Of a stretch of DNA of 64,000 nucleotides, positions 1 through 7,839 are shown in pieces. This stretch comes from JASMTM01 sp046483075 (GTDB lineage: Bacteria; Thermotogota; Thermotogae; Petrotogales; Kosmotogaceae), in NCBI GenBank assembly GCA_046483075.1, contig JAWODV010000029.1, positions 1-64,000 on the forward strand, in the 5' to 3' direction. Both the position numbers and the translations under genes were made by a program. Numbering within the stretch: position 1 is the first letter of the stretch; every line of letters starts with the position of its first letter. The notes under the pieces are model-generated. The model did not search any database and was not told where the DNA came from. It saw nothing but the letters and a program-made list of their open reading frames with translations.

Positions 1-112
1 ATCCATACCTTTATATGAATTGGGTCCAATCTGGCCCTATCACTTTTGTCTTACCTAGGGAATCACTATCCACTTTTCAATGACCCTCTCTCTTTCGCTC
101 CATTCCAGCGCA
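1..112 (-). other. Probable rRNA operon leader reaching the 16S 5' end
   Basis: Downstream of the promoter the minus strand reads about 110 bases with no gene. At 93-74 it contains a stretch close to CATTGAAAAGTGGATAG, which resembles the TTTGAAAACT-type antitermination segment found in leaders and spacers of many bacterial rRNA operons. The last bases before the edge read AGGTATGGAT. This is similar to the start of Thermotoga-type 16S rRNA (TATGGAGGGTTTGATCC). The identification rests on these short similarities and on promoter strength, because the rRNA body lies outside the window. Confidence 0.45.
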
Positions 113-118
113 ATCCCT

Positions 119-147
119 ATATTACCACTCACTCCCTCCACTGTCAA
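119..147 (-). promoter_or_regulatory. Strong sigma-70-type promoter, probable rRNA operon promoter
   Basis: Reading the minus strand, TTGACA (147-142) is followed after exactly 17 bases by TAATAT (124-119). It is the best promoter in the window and points out of the left edge. The roughly 110 transcribed bases that remain hold no convincing start codon with a ribosome binding site, so the product is more likely RNA than protein. The promoter lies just beyond the 3' end of the M16 peptidase gene. Confidence 0.8.
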
Positions 148-190
148 GTTACAACTTCTCTTACCTTATCTTTTCTAATTTGTGAATTCA

Positions 191-1471
191 TCACAGTTCA
201 AAACTAATAGTTCTGTTATTATTCTCATTACTTAAAATTGATACATTCCACTTTCCTGTGAGATATCTATCTAAAACATCATTTACCTTTTTTAATGTTA
301 AGGAATCAATACTTTCAAGTATCTCTTCAATTGATGAAGGATAGCCCATAGTTATCATTTCATCAATATGGCGACTCATTGTAGCAAGAGTGCTCTCAGT
401 ACTCATCATTAATTTGCCTTTTAATCTTTCTTTGCCATAGTTTAGTTCACTTTTTTTAACACCATTATCTCTTAGTTGAAGCATTTCTTTTCTAATACTG
501 TCCATTAATTTTTCAACATTTTTTGGATTTGTTGAAGCACTGACAAAAAATGATCCAAAATCTCTATAAGCAACATATTCAGAGTGTATATTATATACCA
601 TTCCCTGTTTTTCACGAATATTATGAAACAAAATCGAACTCATGCCACTACCAAAAAATACATTGAACACCCTAAATGCTTCAAAGTCCTCTTCTTTAAT
701 TCTACCCGGTCCAGGTTTGGAAAGCAGGATATGTGTTTGCTTTAAATCTTTCTTTACCTCTGAAAAACAAACTGAGCTTTCATTAATGCTTCCTGCAACA
801 TTGGTGTTATAACTATTTGAACCTGGAATGAAAGAAAGCATTCTTCTTATTTTTTCAAGCACTCCATCACTGTAATTCCCAGCAATGGCGAATATCATTT
901 TATCTGACGAATACATCTCACTATGAAATTCATATATTTGATCTTTGGTAAAATCTTTTACTGTTTTTCTTGTACCTAAAACTGGTCTCCCATAATTCTT
1001 GTCCCATATCTTTTTTATAGTCATATCATATATGTAATCGAGAGGGTCATCTTCTGCTTCAGAAATTTCTTCAAGTACTACCTGCTTTTCAAGTTCAATT
1101 GCCTGTTTATCAAATGAAGGATTTAGAACAAGATCATATAATATTTCAAGAGCTTCATCAATATGAGTAACTGGCATCTGGGCGAAGAAAACAGTTGCTA
1201 CTCTACCAGTGTAAGCATTTAATGTACCACCCACTCTTTCTATGGGTTCTTTTATATCAAAAGTGTTGCGGCTTTTAGTGCCTTTAAATACAGTATGCTC
1301 TACAAAATGTGAAATACCGGAATTCTTATCTTTTTCATATGCAGAGCCAACCCTAACAGCAAAAGCAACTGAAACGGTTTTTCTGTCTCCCATATGCTGA
1401 CTTACAAGTGTTGCGTTATTTGATAGTTTTTCTACTCTTGTTGGTGATATTTTATCGGGAGCTATTTTCAT
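191..1471 (-). CDS. M16 family zinc peptidase (pitrilysin/processing-peptidase type)
   Basis: This 426-residue protein is a single-unit M16 metallopeptidase. The inverted zinc motif HFVEH lies near residue 55, with the downstream glutamates (EISEAEDD region) placed to supply the third ligand. The C-terminal half has the usual non-catalytic M16 repeat, including the R/Y-type segment around SGMSSILFHNIREKQG that contacts substrate. There is no signal peptide, so it should act in the cytoplasm, probably on unfolded or small peptides. The start ATG overlaps the pnp stop codon as ATGA, so the two genes are translationally coupled. The pnp-M16 pairing is common in bacteria, but its functional meaning is unclear. 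The exact substrate cannot be told from sequence. Confidence 0.9.
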   Translation of the reverse strand: MKIAPDKISPTRVEKLSNNATLVSQHMGDRKTVSVAFAVRVGSAYEKDKNSGISHFVEHTVFKGTKSRNTFDIKEPIERVGGTLNAYTGRVATVFFAQMPVTHIDEALEILYDLVLNPSFDKQAIELEKQVVLEEISEAEDDPLDYIYDMTIKKIWDKNYGRPVLGTRKTVKDFTKDQIYEFHSEMYSSDKMIFAIAGNYSDGVLEKIRRMLSFIPGSNSYNTNVAGSINESSVCFSEVKKDLKQTHILLSKPGPGRIKEEDFEAFRVFNVFFGSGMSSILFHNIREKQGMVYNIHSEYVAYRDFGSFFVSASTNPKNVEKLMDSIRKEMLQLRDNGVKKSELNYGKERLKGKLMMSTESTLATMSRHIDEMITMGYPSSIEEILESIDSLTLKKVNDVLDRYLTGKWNVSILSNENNNRTISFEL

Positions 1472-3657
1472 CTTCTTCCGCCTTTATTATCTCTTCTAGG
1501 ATTACTGTTTTTTCGCGTTCTATTCTTTTTAGATTTGTTTTCATCATTAAGTTCAACGCCAAAGCGTTTTAATTGAATTCTTCCCATATCATCAATGGCT
1601 GTGACCTCAATTTTTACTTTTGACCCAATTTCTTTATCTTTAAGAAATTGTTTTATATGTTCTCCCAGCTTTGATGAGTGTAATAATCCAACTTTCCCCG
1701 GAGCCAATTCAACAAATACACCGTAGGGTTCTATTCGAGTTATTGTTCCTTCATATACTGAACCAGGTTCAATATCTTTTATCATGGTTTCTATTACATT
1801 CATTAGATCTTCAATTTTATCTCTATCTTCGCCAATAATCTTTACCTGACCTGATTCATCATCTATTGATATCTTTGCATTGTAATCACCACTGAGTTTC
1901 TTTATAACACGTCCCCCTGGCCCAATGAGTTCGCCAATTTTGTCCTGAGGAACATTAATTACCCTAATTGTTGGTGCGTAATTAGAAAGTTCTTTATTAG
2001 GTTCCGGGATAACATCATACATAATATCAAGAATATGCATTCTAGCTTCACGTGCCTGATGTAAAGCTTTGAGCATTAGTTCTTCAGATACTCCAGATAC
2101 CTTAACATCCATCTGAAATGCAGTAATACCATCTCTAGTCCCGGCAACTTTAAAGTCCATATCGCCATAATGATCTTCATTGCCAAGAATGTCAGTCAAA
2201 ATTTTCGTGTCTTCCTTTTCCTGAATAAGTCCCATTGCAACACCAGCTACATGTTTCTTTAGTGGAACACCTGCAGCCATTAATGCAAGCGATCCGGAAC
2301 AAACTGTAGCCATTGATGAAGATCCGTTGGATTCAAGAATCTCAGAAACTATCCTTATTGTGTACGGGAAATCTTTATCAGATGGAATTAGATTCTTAAG
2401 AGATCTTTCAGCAAGATGACCATGGCCAATTTCTCTTCTGCCAGGTCCTCTAAGTCTTTTAACTTCACCTGTACTGTAAGGTGGAAAGTTGTAATGAAGC
2501 ATAAATGTTTTTGAACCTTCTTCAAATAATGTATCAATAATCTGTTCATCAATCGGTGCACCTAAAGTAACTGTTCCCAAACTCTGCGTTTCTCCTCTGG
2601 TAAATAATGCTGATCCATGCGCCCGAGGAAGAAGGTTTGTTTCACAGCTAATTGGTCTGATATCTGTCGGTTTTCGGTTGTCCATTCGCAAATCTCTCTC
2701 GATAACTCTTCTTCTCATAAATTTCTTTTCTCTTTCTCCAAAATGTTCCTTAAGAAATCCTTCTATTTCTTCAAACTCTTCATCGTCCAGTTCTTCACCA
2801 AGTTCTTCTTTAAATTTTTCAATCAGTCCATTTCTAAGTTCTTTCAACGATCCTGATTTTGCTTGTTTTCCTTCAACATTCATAGCTTCTTCGATCTCTG
2901 AATCCTCAATTAATCTATCGAAACGCTCTGTTAATTCTTCTGGCTTTTCAGGTATTTCTACTTCCCATTTTTCTATCTCAAAATCTGATATAATCTCCTT
3001 TTGGAATTCTATAAGTTTCTTAATTGCTTCGTGCGCAGTTTTCAATGCTTCCACCATTACTTCTTCAGATACCTCTTTTGCTTCACCTTCAACCATTGTT
3101 ACTGCACCTTCAGTTCCAGCAACAACGACATCTATCTTACTTCTTTTTAGCTGCTCAACGCTTGGGAATAAAACAAATTCTCCATCAATATATCCAATCT
3201 TTACGCCAGCAACAATACCTTCAAACGGAACTGGAGAAAGGTTTAAAGCAAGTGAGCTGGAAAATATTCCCATTGTATCTGGTGGATTATCAGTATCAGC
3301 AGAAAGCACTGTAATTATAATTTGAACTTCATTCGTCATACCATCGGGAAACAAAGGCCTTAAAGGTCTATCAATGATTCTTGCTGAAAGTACTGCATTT
3401 TCACCGGGTCTTCCTTCTCTTTTTATAAAACCACCAGGAATTTTACCAGCAGCATAAAACTTTTCCTGATATTCTACAGTTAAAGGCAGGAAATTTACCC
3501 TTTCATTCCTTTCCTCTGAACCCCCAACAGTTGTAAGTAAAGCAGATTCATCGAATTTAACAAAGCATGCTCCATCTGCTTGCTTTGCCATTTTTCCATG
3601 TTCAACTACCAGTTTCTTTCCAAAAAATTCACGTTCCCATTTTTTAAATTCAGACAT
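1468..3657 (-). CDS. pnp: Polyribonucleotide nucleotidyltransferase (PNPase)
   Basis: The 729-residue protein is a 3'-to-5' phosphorolytic exoribonuclease that degrades mRNA in a trimeric ring. The order is RNase PH domain 1, a helical linker rich in acidic residues (about 220-310), RNase PH domain 2 with the catalytic aspartates in GDMDFKVAGT, a KH domain (IGELIGPGGRVIKKL), then an S1 domain (GVFVELAPGKVGLLH). It ends in a basic arginine/lysine-rich tail. The length is typical. The ATG follows GAGGTG at a normal distance. A -10 element of its own lies upstream, after the rpsO terminator, so pnp can be expressed both with rpsO readthrough and alone. It overlaps the M16 peptidase gene by 4 bases. 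Confidence 0.97.
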   Translation of the reverse strand: MSEFKKWEREFFGKKLVVEHGKMAKQADGACFVKFDESALLTTVGGSEERNERVNFLPLTVEYQEKFYAAGKIPGGFIKREGRPGENAVLSARIIDRPLRPLFPDGMTNEVQIIITVLSADTDNPPDTMGIFSSSLALNLSPVPFEGIVAGVKIGYIDGEFVLFPSVEQLKRSKIDVVVAGTEGAVTMVEGEAKEVSEEVMVEALKTAHEAIKKLIEFQKEIISDFEIEKWEVEIPEKPEELTERFDRLIEDSEIEEAMNVEGKQAKSGSLKELRNGLIEKFKEELGEELDDEEFEEIEGFLKEHFGEREKKFMRRRVIERDLRMDNRKPTDIRPISCETNLLPRAHGSALFTRGETQSLGTVTLGAPIDEQIIDTLFEEGSKTFMLHYNFPPYSTGEVKRLRGPGRREIGHGHLAERSLKNLIPSDKDFPYTIRIVSEILESNGSSSMATVCSGSLALMAAGVPLKKHVAGVAMGLIQEKEDTKILTDILGNEDHYGDMDFKVAGTRDGITAFQMDVKVSGVSEELMLKALHQAREARMHILDIMYDVIPEPNKELSNYAPTIRVINVPQDKIGELIGPGGRVIKKLSGDYNAKISIDDESGQVKIIGEDRDKIEDLMNVIETMIKDIEPGSVYEGTITRIEPYGVFVELAPGKVGLLHSSKLGEHIKQFLKDKEIGSKVKIEVTAIDDMGRIQLKRFGVELNDENKSKKNRTRKNSNPRRDNKGGRR

Positions 3658-3697
3658 TTTAACACCTCTTTTTAACTACTTTTCTCCCAACTTATTT

Positions 3698-3703
3698 ATT
3701 ATA
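3698..3703 (-). promoter_or_regulatory. Possible pnp promoter -10 element
   Basis: The minus strand shows a perfect TATAAT about 41 bases upstream of the pnp start. It has no good -35 hexamer. It lies just downstream of the rpsO terminator, where a promoter for pnp would be expected. Confidence 0.45.
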
Positions 3704-3741
3704 CAGCAAGTTAATTTTTACTTTCTTAAGTAATAAATTGT

Positions 3742-3769
3742 AAATTAAAGGGGAGCGAAAACGCCCCCC
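3742..3769 (-). terminator. Intrinsic terminator after rpsO
   Basis: On the minus strand GGGGGGCG and CGCTCCCC form an 8-pair stem (one G-U) around TTTT, followed by TTTAATTT. It lies 27 bases past the rpsO stop. The T-tract is broken, so some readthrough into pnp is likely. Confidence 0.75.
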
Positions 3770-3795
3770 AATCGATTTCTTTTAGTTGTTTATGG

Positions 3796-4050
3796 TTATC
3801 CGCGCAAACCTAATTTAGAAATGATTTCTTTATAAATTTCGGGTTTGTTCTGTTTCAAGTATCTAAGCATCCGTCTTCTTCTTCCAACGAGTTTAAGCAA
3901 ACCTCTCCTTGAATGAAAATCCTTTGGATGATCCTTTAAATGTTTTGCAATATGAGCGATTCTTTCAGTTAGAATAGCAATTTGTACTTCAACTGAACCC
4001 GTATCTTTCTCATGAATTTGATACTCTTCTATAAGATTTTCCTTCGCCAT
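3796..4050 (-). CDS. rpsO: 30S ribosomal protein S15
   Basis: The 84-residue protein is the S15 subunit, which binds the central domain of 16S rRNA and helps form bridges to the 50S subunit. It shows the family segments HEKDTGSVEVQIAILTERI and the basic LVGRRRRMLRYL near the C-terminus. At 84 residues it is slightly shorter than the usual 88-89. The start ATG follows a clear AGGAGGT. It has its own strong promoter and terminator, so it forms a short transcription unit, with pnp downstream by readthrough as in many bacteria. S15 often represses its own mRNA, and the leader here can fold (see the leader entry). Confidence 0.97.
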   Translation of the reverse strand: MAKENLIEEYQIHEKDTGSVEVQIAILTERIAHIAKHLKDHPKDFHSRRGLLKLVGRRRRMLRYLKQNKPEIYKEIISKLGLRG

Positions 4051-4115
4051 CTTTCTACCTCCTATTAGGTTCCTCTAGCCAAGTAAAGGATTAGGCCATT
4101 TACTGAGCCAGGGCC
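4051..4115 (-). promoter_or_regulatory. rpsO leader with potential autoregulatory hairpin
   Basis: The leader between the promoter and the rpsO start can pair ATTGGCC with GGCCTAAT (one bulged base) around a loop containing CTGGCTCAG. S15 is known in several bacteria to bind structured rpsO leaders. Similarity to those sites was not established here, so this is a structural observation only. Confidence 0.3.
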
Positions 4116-4120
4116 AATTT

Positions 4121-4149
4121 ATTGTAACGGGTTCTCTCCTTATTGTCAA
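4121..4149 (-). promoter_or_regulatory. rpsO promoter
   Basis: The minus strand has TTGACA (4149-4144), a 17-base spacer and TACAAT (4126-4121), about 70 bases upstream of rpsO. It begins immediately past the eno stop codon. I see no terminator between eno and this promoter. Confidence 0.8.
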
Positions 4150-4161
4150 GTACAGTGTATG

Positions 4162-5445
4162 TCAAAGATTGTAAAAAGAATCTTTGCCAAGAAACTCTGC
4201 ATTTTCGCCCAGTTCTTCTTCTATTCTTAATAACTCGTTATATTTAGCTACTCTCTCGCTCCTTGACGCCGAACCAGTTTTAATCATACCTGAATTTGTT
4301 GCTACAGCCAGATGAGAAATAAAGGTATCTTCTGTTTCGCCTGAACGATGAGAAACCACACATGTCAAACCATGTTTTTGTGCGTATTCAATTGTTTTAA
4401 GGGTTTCTGTAACGGAACCAATCTGATTTAACTTAATAAGAATAGAATTTGAGCACTTATTTTCTATTCCTTTCTTAAGACGTTTTATATTTGTTACGTA
4501 AAGATCGTCGCCAACAATTTGAACTCTATCGCCCAATCTTTTTGTCATTTCTGTAAATCCGTCCCAATCTTCTTCGAAGAAAGGATCTTCAATAGAGATA
4601 ATTGGATATTTTGTTACCAAATCCTCATAGTAATCCAGTAATTCTTCAGATGTCTTTTCTTCACCATCAATTACATATACCTTTTTTTCTTCATCAAAGA
4701 ATGAGTCAGCTGCACTATCAAGAGCGATAAAAATCTCTTCACCAGGTTTATAGCCTGCTCCTTCAATGGCTTTTATAATATTTCGTATTGCTTCCTCATT
4801 ATTCGAAAGATTTGGTGCAAAACCTCCTTCATCACCAACAGACGTTACGTGACCGGCTTTGCTTAGCGTTTTTTTAAGATGATGGAAAGTTTCTACCCCA
4901 GCTCTCAAAGCTGTTTTGAAATTGTCAAATCCAGCAGGAACAATCATGAATTCCTGAATTTCCAGATTGTTATCTGCATGCTGACCACCATTGACTATAT
5001 TCATGAAAGGTACAGGTAACTGTTTTGTATTGGCACCACCCAGGTATCTATAAAGTGGAATTTCAAGATATTTTGAAGCAGCTCTGGCTACAGCCATAGA
5101 TACGCCCAGAATTGCATTGGCTCCAAGTTTATCTTTGTTTTCCGTGCCATCCAGCGCCAGCAAAACACGATCTAATTCAAGTTGATCGAGCGCGTTTAAA
5201 CCTATAACTTCAGGCGCAATTATCTCGTTTATGTTGTTAACCGCCTTTGTTACACCTTTACCCATGAATCTGTTTTTTTCTCCATCTCTCAGTTCCAGAG
5301 CTTCGAACTTACCAGTTGATGCTCCAGAAGGTACAATTGCCCTTGCAAATGTGCCATCGTCAATCCACACTTCAGCCTCAACTGTAGGATTTCCTCTTGA
5401 ATCAAGTACCTCTCTTGCTACCAAATCAACTATTTGTGCATACAT
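4162..5445 (-). CDS. eno: Enolase (phosphopyruvate hydratase)
   Basis: Enolase converts 2-phosphoglycerate to phosphoenolpyruvate in glycolysis. The protein has the N-terminal EVLDSRGNPTVE segment, the GDEGGFAP loop, metal ligands in IALDSAADSF and SIEDPF, and the signature LIKLNQIGSVTETL followed by SHRSGETED. Length is normal. An upstream in-frame GTG at 5451 would put the start one base from AGGAGGT. The ATG at 5445 gives 7-base spacing and yields MYAQIVD, so I chose it (427 residues). The pyrH stop codon lies just before the ribosome binding site, so pyrH-eno are coupled. Pairing with tsf and pyrH, rather than other glycolytic genes, is notable. Confidence 0.96.
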   Translation of the reverse strand: MYAQIVDLVAREVLDSRGNPTVEAEVWIDDGTFARAIVPSGASTGKFEALELRDGEKNRFMGKGVTKAVNNINEIIAPEVIGLNALDQLELDRVLLALDGTENKDKLGANAILGVSMAVARAASKYLEIPLYRYLGGANTKQLPVPFMNIVNGGQHADNNLEIQEFMIVPAGFDNFKTALRAGVETFHHLKKTLSKAGHVTSVGDEGGFAPNLSNNEEAIRNIIKAIEGAGYKPGEEIFIALDSAADSFFDEEKKVYVIDGEEKTSEELLDYYEDLVTKYPIISIEDPFFEEDWDGFTEMTKRLGDRVQIVGDDLYVTNIKRLKKGIENKCSNSILIKLNQIGSVTETLKTIEYAQKHGLTCVVSHRSGETEDTFISHLAVATNSGMIKTGSASRSERVAKYNELLRIEEELGENAEFLGKDSFYNL

Positions 5446-5456
5446 ATTCACACCTC

Positions 5457-6158
5457 CTATTCAGGTATTACCAATGTTCCAATGTCCTCTTGCTTTATTG
5501 CTCGTAATAAGTTGTCTGTTTTGAAAAAATTAATAATTACAAGGGGGATTTTCTTTCGCCAACAAAGTGAAAAAGCCTCTCGATCCATAATCTTCAAATC
5601 TCTTCCAATAGCTTCTTTAAAACTCGCTTTTGAAATTTTTTCGGCTGTGGGATCTAACTTAGGATCTGTTTCATAGATCCCATCTACCTTTGTGCCTTTA
5701 ATTACAACATCTGCTTTAAACTCTGCTGCTCTAATTACCGCTGCTGTATCAGTAGTGAAAAACGGAAGCGTTGTTCCACCAGCAAAAATAACAATTTTTC
5801 CTTCCGAAAGTTCCTTATTAATTTTATCATACTCAAGGTCACTAATAGCTGGCATATTAACTTGCGAGCTCACTGCAACAGCAGGTATACCATTTTTTTT
5901 GAATTCACTTTTTAAATAAAGAGCATTAATTATCGTTCCAAGCATTCCAATGCTATCTGCAGTACATTCATCAATGTTTTTTAGTTGTTTTCCTCGAAAT
6001 AGATTACCTGCTCCAATTACAAGAATTAATTCAGTTTCTATTGTTTGCACTTTCTTGATTTCATCAACTAAGTAATCAATTCTTTTTTCGTCAAAACCTT
6101 TTTTCCCTTCTCCGCTTAATATTTCACCGCTAAGTTTCAATACCACTCTACGATACAT
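5457..6158 (-). CDS. pyrH: UMP kinase
   Basis: UMP kinase makes UDP from UMP and ATP and belongs to the bacterial amino-acid-kinase fold. Visible signatures are VVLKLSGEIL at the N-terminus, GAGNLFRG, and FAGGTTLPFFTTDTAAVIRA. The ATG at 6158 gives MYRRVVLKLSGE, 233 residues, the usual family length. A longer reading from a GTG at 6194 is rejected because those 12 codons run through the tsf terminator stem. The ribosome binding site GGGGG immediately follows the terminator's T-tract. pyrH is directly followed by eno. Confidence 0.96.
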   Translation of the reverse strand: MYRRVVLKLSGEILSGEGKKGFDEKRIDYLVDEIKKVQTIETELILVIGAGNLFRGKQLKNIDECTADSIGMLGTIINALYLKSEFKKNGIPAVAVSSQVNMPAISDLEYDKINKELSEGKIVIFAGGTTLPFFTTDTAAVIRAAEFKADVVIKGTKVDGIYETDPKLDPTAEKISKASFKEAIGRDLKIMDREAFSLCWRKKIPLVIINFFKTDNLLRAIKQEDIGTLVIPE

Positions 6159-6169
6159 ATTTAACCCCC

Positions 6170-6196
6170 AAAAAAAAGGTGAGCAAAAGCTCACCT
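6170..6196 (-). terminator. Intrinsic terminator between tsf and pyrH
   Basis: On the minus strand AGGTGAGC and GCTCACCT form a perfect 8-pair stem around TTTT, followed by an uninterrupted run of eight T. It is a very strong terminator by sequence. It sits 14 bases past the tsf stop. The T-run abuts the pyrH ribosome binding site, and there is no room for a pyrH promoter in between. Confidence 0.88.
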
Positions 6197-6209
6197 GATT
6201 ATGTTACTA

Positions 6210-6806
6210 TTATTCTCCAATTTCCCATCTAACAAATCTTCCAACTTCAATATTTTCTCCGGTTTTAGCTACAAGTTCTACAATTAAATCCTTTACAGTT
6301 TTTTCCTTTTCAAAAACATATTCATGTTCCAAAAGACAGCTTGTTTGATAGAAATCTTCGATCTTATTATCAACGATTTTTTCTATTATATTATCGGGTT
6401 TCCCGGATTCCTTCATTTGCTCTCTATATATTTCTTTTTCTTTTTCTATAACGTCTTCTGGGATATCTTCTCTTTTTACCCAGTGAGGTTTCATTGATGC
6501 AATCTGAAGCGATATTTTATGGGCAACCTCTTTAAACTCAGGTGTTTTTGCAACAAAATCAGTATTGCAATTTAGCTCAAGAAGAACACCAATTTTATCG
6601 TTATGATGGATATAAGAATAAATAATCCCTTCAGTTGCAGCTCTCCCTGAAACCTTTTCAGCTTTGGTTATACCTTTCTTTCTTAAAAATTCCTTAGCTT
6701 CTTCGTAATCGCCATCTGTTTCTACAAGTGCCTTTTTACAGTCCATCATGCCAGCACCGGTCATATCTCTCAATTCTTTTACCATAGCAGCAGTTATTTT
6801 TGCCAT
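6210..6806 (-). CDS. tsf: Elongation factor Ts
   Basis: EF-Ts exchanges GDP for GTP on EF-Tu. The N-terminal UBA-like module carries VKELRDMTGAGMMDCKKAL, and the core carries ELNCNTDFVAKT. At 198 residues it is the short form, with one core subdomain reduced, as in thermophile EF-Ts proteins (about 200 residues versus about 280 in enterics). A clear GGAGGT precedes the ATG. rpsB, the usual upstream neighbour, is absent: coaD lies upstream instead. A -10 element in the 84-base gap suggests a promoter of its own. Confidence 0.96.
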   Translation of the reverse strand: MAKITAAMVKELRDMTGAGMMDCKKALVETDGDYEEAKEFLRKKGITKAEKVSGRAATEGIIYSYIHHNDKIGVLLELNCNTDFVAKTPEFKEVAHKISLQIASMKPHWVKREDIPEDVIEKEKEIYREQMKESGKPDNIIEKIVDNKIEDFYQTSCLLEHEYVFEKEKTVKDLIVELVAKTGENIEVGRFVRWEIGE

Positions 6807-6843
6807 TTCTCGATAACCTCCTTCATCTACAAATTCTTTGTCA

Positions 6844-6849
6844 ATTATA
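6844..6849 (-). promoter_or_regulatory. Possible tsf promoter -10 element
   Basis: The minus strand shows TATAAT 38 bases upstream of tsf, in the gap after coaD. No good -35 hexamer is visible at 16-18 bases, so support is modest. Confidence 0.4.
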
Positions 6850-6890
6850 TCGTAAATTTTTCATCAATTCTTTCGCTGCAGTTAAATTCA

Positions 6891-7370
6891 TCAATTAACT
6901 TTATAAAGTTTCTTTAATTTCATTGCCACTTTTTCCGGTACCCATGAAATTACATCTCCACCAAATTGTACAATCTCTTTGACCATTGATGAAGATATAT
7001 AGGAGTACTCATTATCTGTCATGAGAAAAAAAGTCTCCATGTTATTGTACAAAGCTTTGTTAGCATGTGCCATTTGAAGCTCATGTTCAAAATCAGAAAT
7101 AACCCTTAATCCTCTTATTACAACCTTTATAGAGTTCTGTTTTAAAAAATCCACGAGTAGTCCATCATATGATACAACTTCTACATTTTTAAAACTTATT
7201 AAGGATTCCTTTGCCATTTCTATACGTTCCTTAAAGCTAAAAGAATACTTCTTTTTAACATTGTAGGTAACAAGAACTACTATTTTGTCAAAAATAGCAG
7301 CAGATCGCTCAATTATATCAATATGACCGTAGGTTATTGGATCAAAAGATCCTGGATAAACTGCTTTCAT
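6891..7370 (-). CDS. coaD: Phosphopantetheine adenylyltransferase
   Basis: This enzyme transfers AMP from ATP to 4'-phosphopantetheine, the penultimate step of coenzyme A synthesis. The nucleotidyltransferase motif AVYPGSFDPITYGHIDI opens the protein, and the family C-terminal ISSSMVKEIV is present. The ATG at 7370 gives the standard MKAVYPGSFD start and 159 residues. A TTG at 7394 would add eight residues inside the upstream gene without a ribosome binding site. The start codon lies 4 bases downstream of the rrf2 stop codon on the transcript. Confidence 0.95.
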   Translation of the reverse strand: MKAVYPGSFDPITYGHIDIIERSAAIFDKIVVLVTYNVKKKYSFSFKERIEMAKESLISFKNVEVVSYDGLLVDFLKQNSIKVVIRGLRVISDFEHELQMAHANKALYNNMETFFLMTDNEYSYISSSMVKEIVQFGGDVISWVPEKVAMKLKKLYKVN

Positions 7371-7374
7371 AAGT

Positions 7375-7839
7375 TCAATCACTCTTTTCTTCAATTGACA
7401 TTTTAACTTTCTTTTTATTAGCCAATTTTGCTCCAGTGTCCAGTAAATCTTTAATAGTCATTTTACCTAACTCATCCATCATAGCTTTATAAAGGCTAAA
7501 CCAAACATATTTAACCACACATTCATTGTGTTCTTTACATTTCTCATCGTCATGAACGCAAACAAACGAATTAAGAGGACTGTCAAGTTTCAGTATCACG
7601 TCTTTTACTAAAATATTCTCTGGTTGTTTTGCAAGACTGTAACCGCCATATCTTCCACGGACAGATTTCACTATCCCATTCTGCCTAAGTTCGCCAAGAA
7701 TTTTTTCAAGAAAATCAGCGGGCACTTTTGTTCTATTTGCAATTTCAACCAATGATAATTTTTTGATTTCTTCTTTTTCTGCTTTCGCTAATTCATATAG
7801 AGCTTTTAACGCATAACTACTCTTCACTGTAAAGCCCAT
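7375..7839 (-). CDS. Rrf2 family transcriptional regulator with IscR-like cysteines
   Basis: A 154-residue Rrf2-type winged-helix regulator. Residues about 1-80 hold the helix-turn-helix and wing (LVEIANRTKVPADFLEKIL and SVRGRYGGYSLAK). Three cysteines follow with spacing C-x6-C-x5-C (CVHDDEKC and NEC). This is close to the cluster-binding cysteines of IscR, so a [2Fe-2S]-sensing role is inferred. A C-terminal lysine-rich tail is extra. The gene overlaps the end of ftsY by 23 bases, with the ribosome binding site AGAGGTGAT inside ftsY. No isc or suf genes are in the window, so its targets are unknown. Confidence 0.9.
   Translation of the reverse strand: MGFTVKSSYALKALYELAKAEKEEIKKLSLVEIANRTKVPADFLEKILGELRQNGIVKSVRGRYGGYSLAKQPENILVKDVILKLDSPLNSFVCVHDDEKCKEHNECVVKYVWFSLYKAMMDELGKMTIKDLLDTGAKLANKKKVKMSIEEKSD

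Noticed and set aside
2678..3325. A 215-codon open frame on the plus strand opposite pnp, rich in serine
   Set aside because: It is the complement of the pnp linker region. It has a low-complexity composition and no ribosome binding site, and pnp is well supported on the minus strand.
6159..6194. An earlier GTG start for pyrH giving 12 more residues
   Set aside because: The codons lie in the terminator hairpin and its T-tract, and the extra residues do not fit the family N-terminus.
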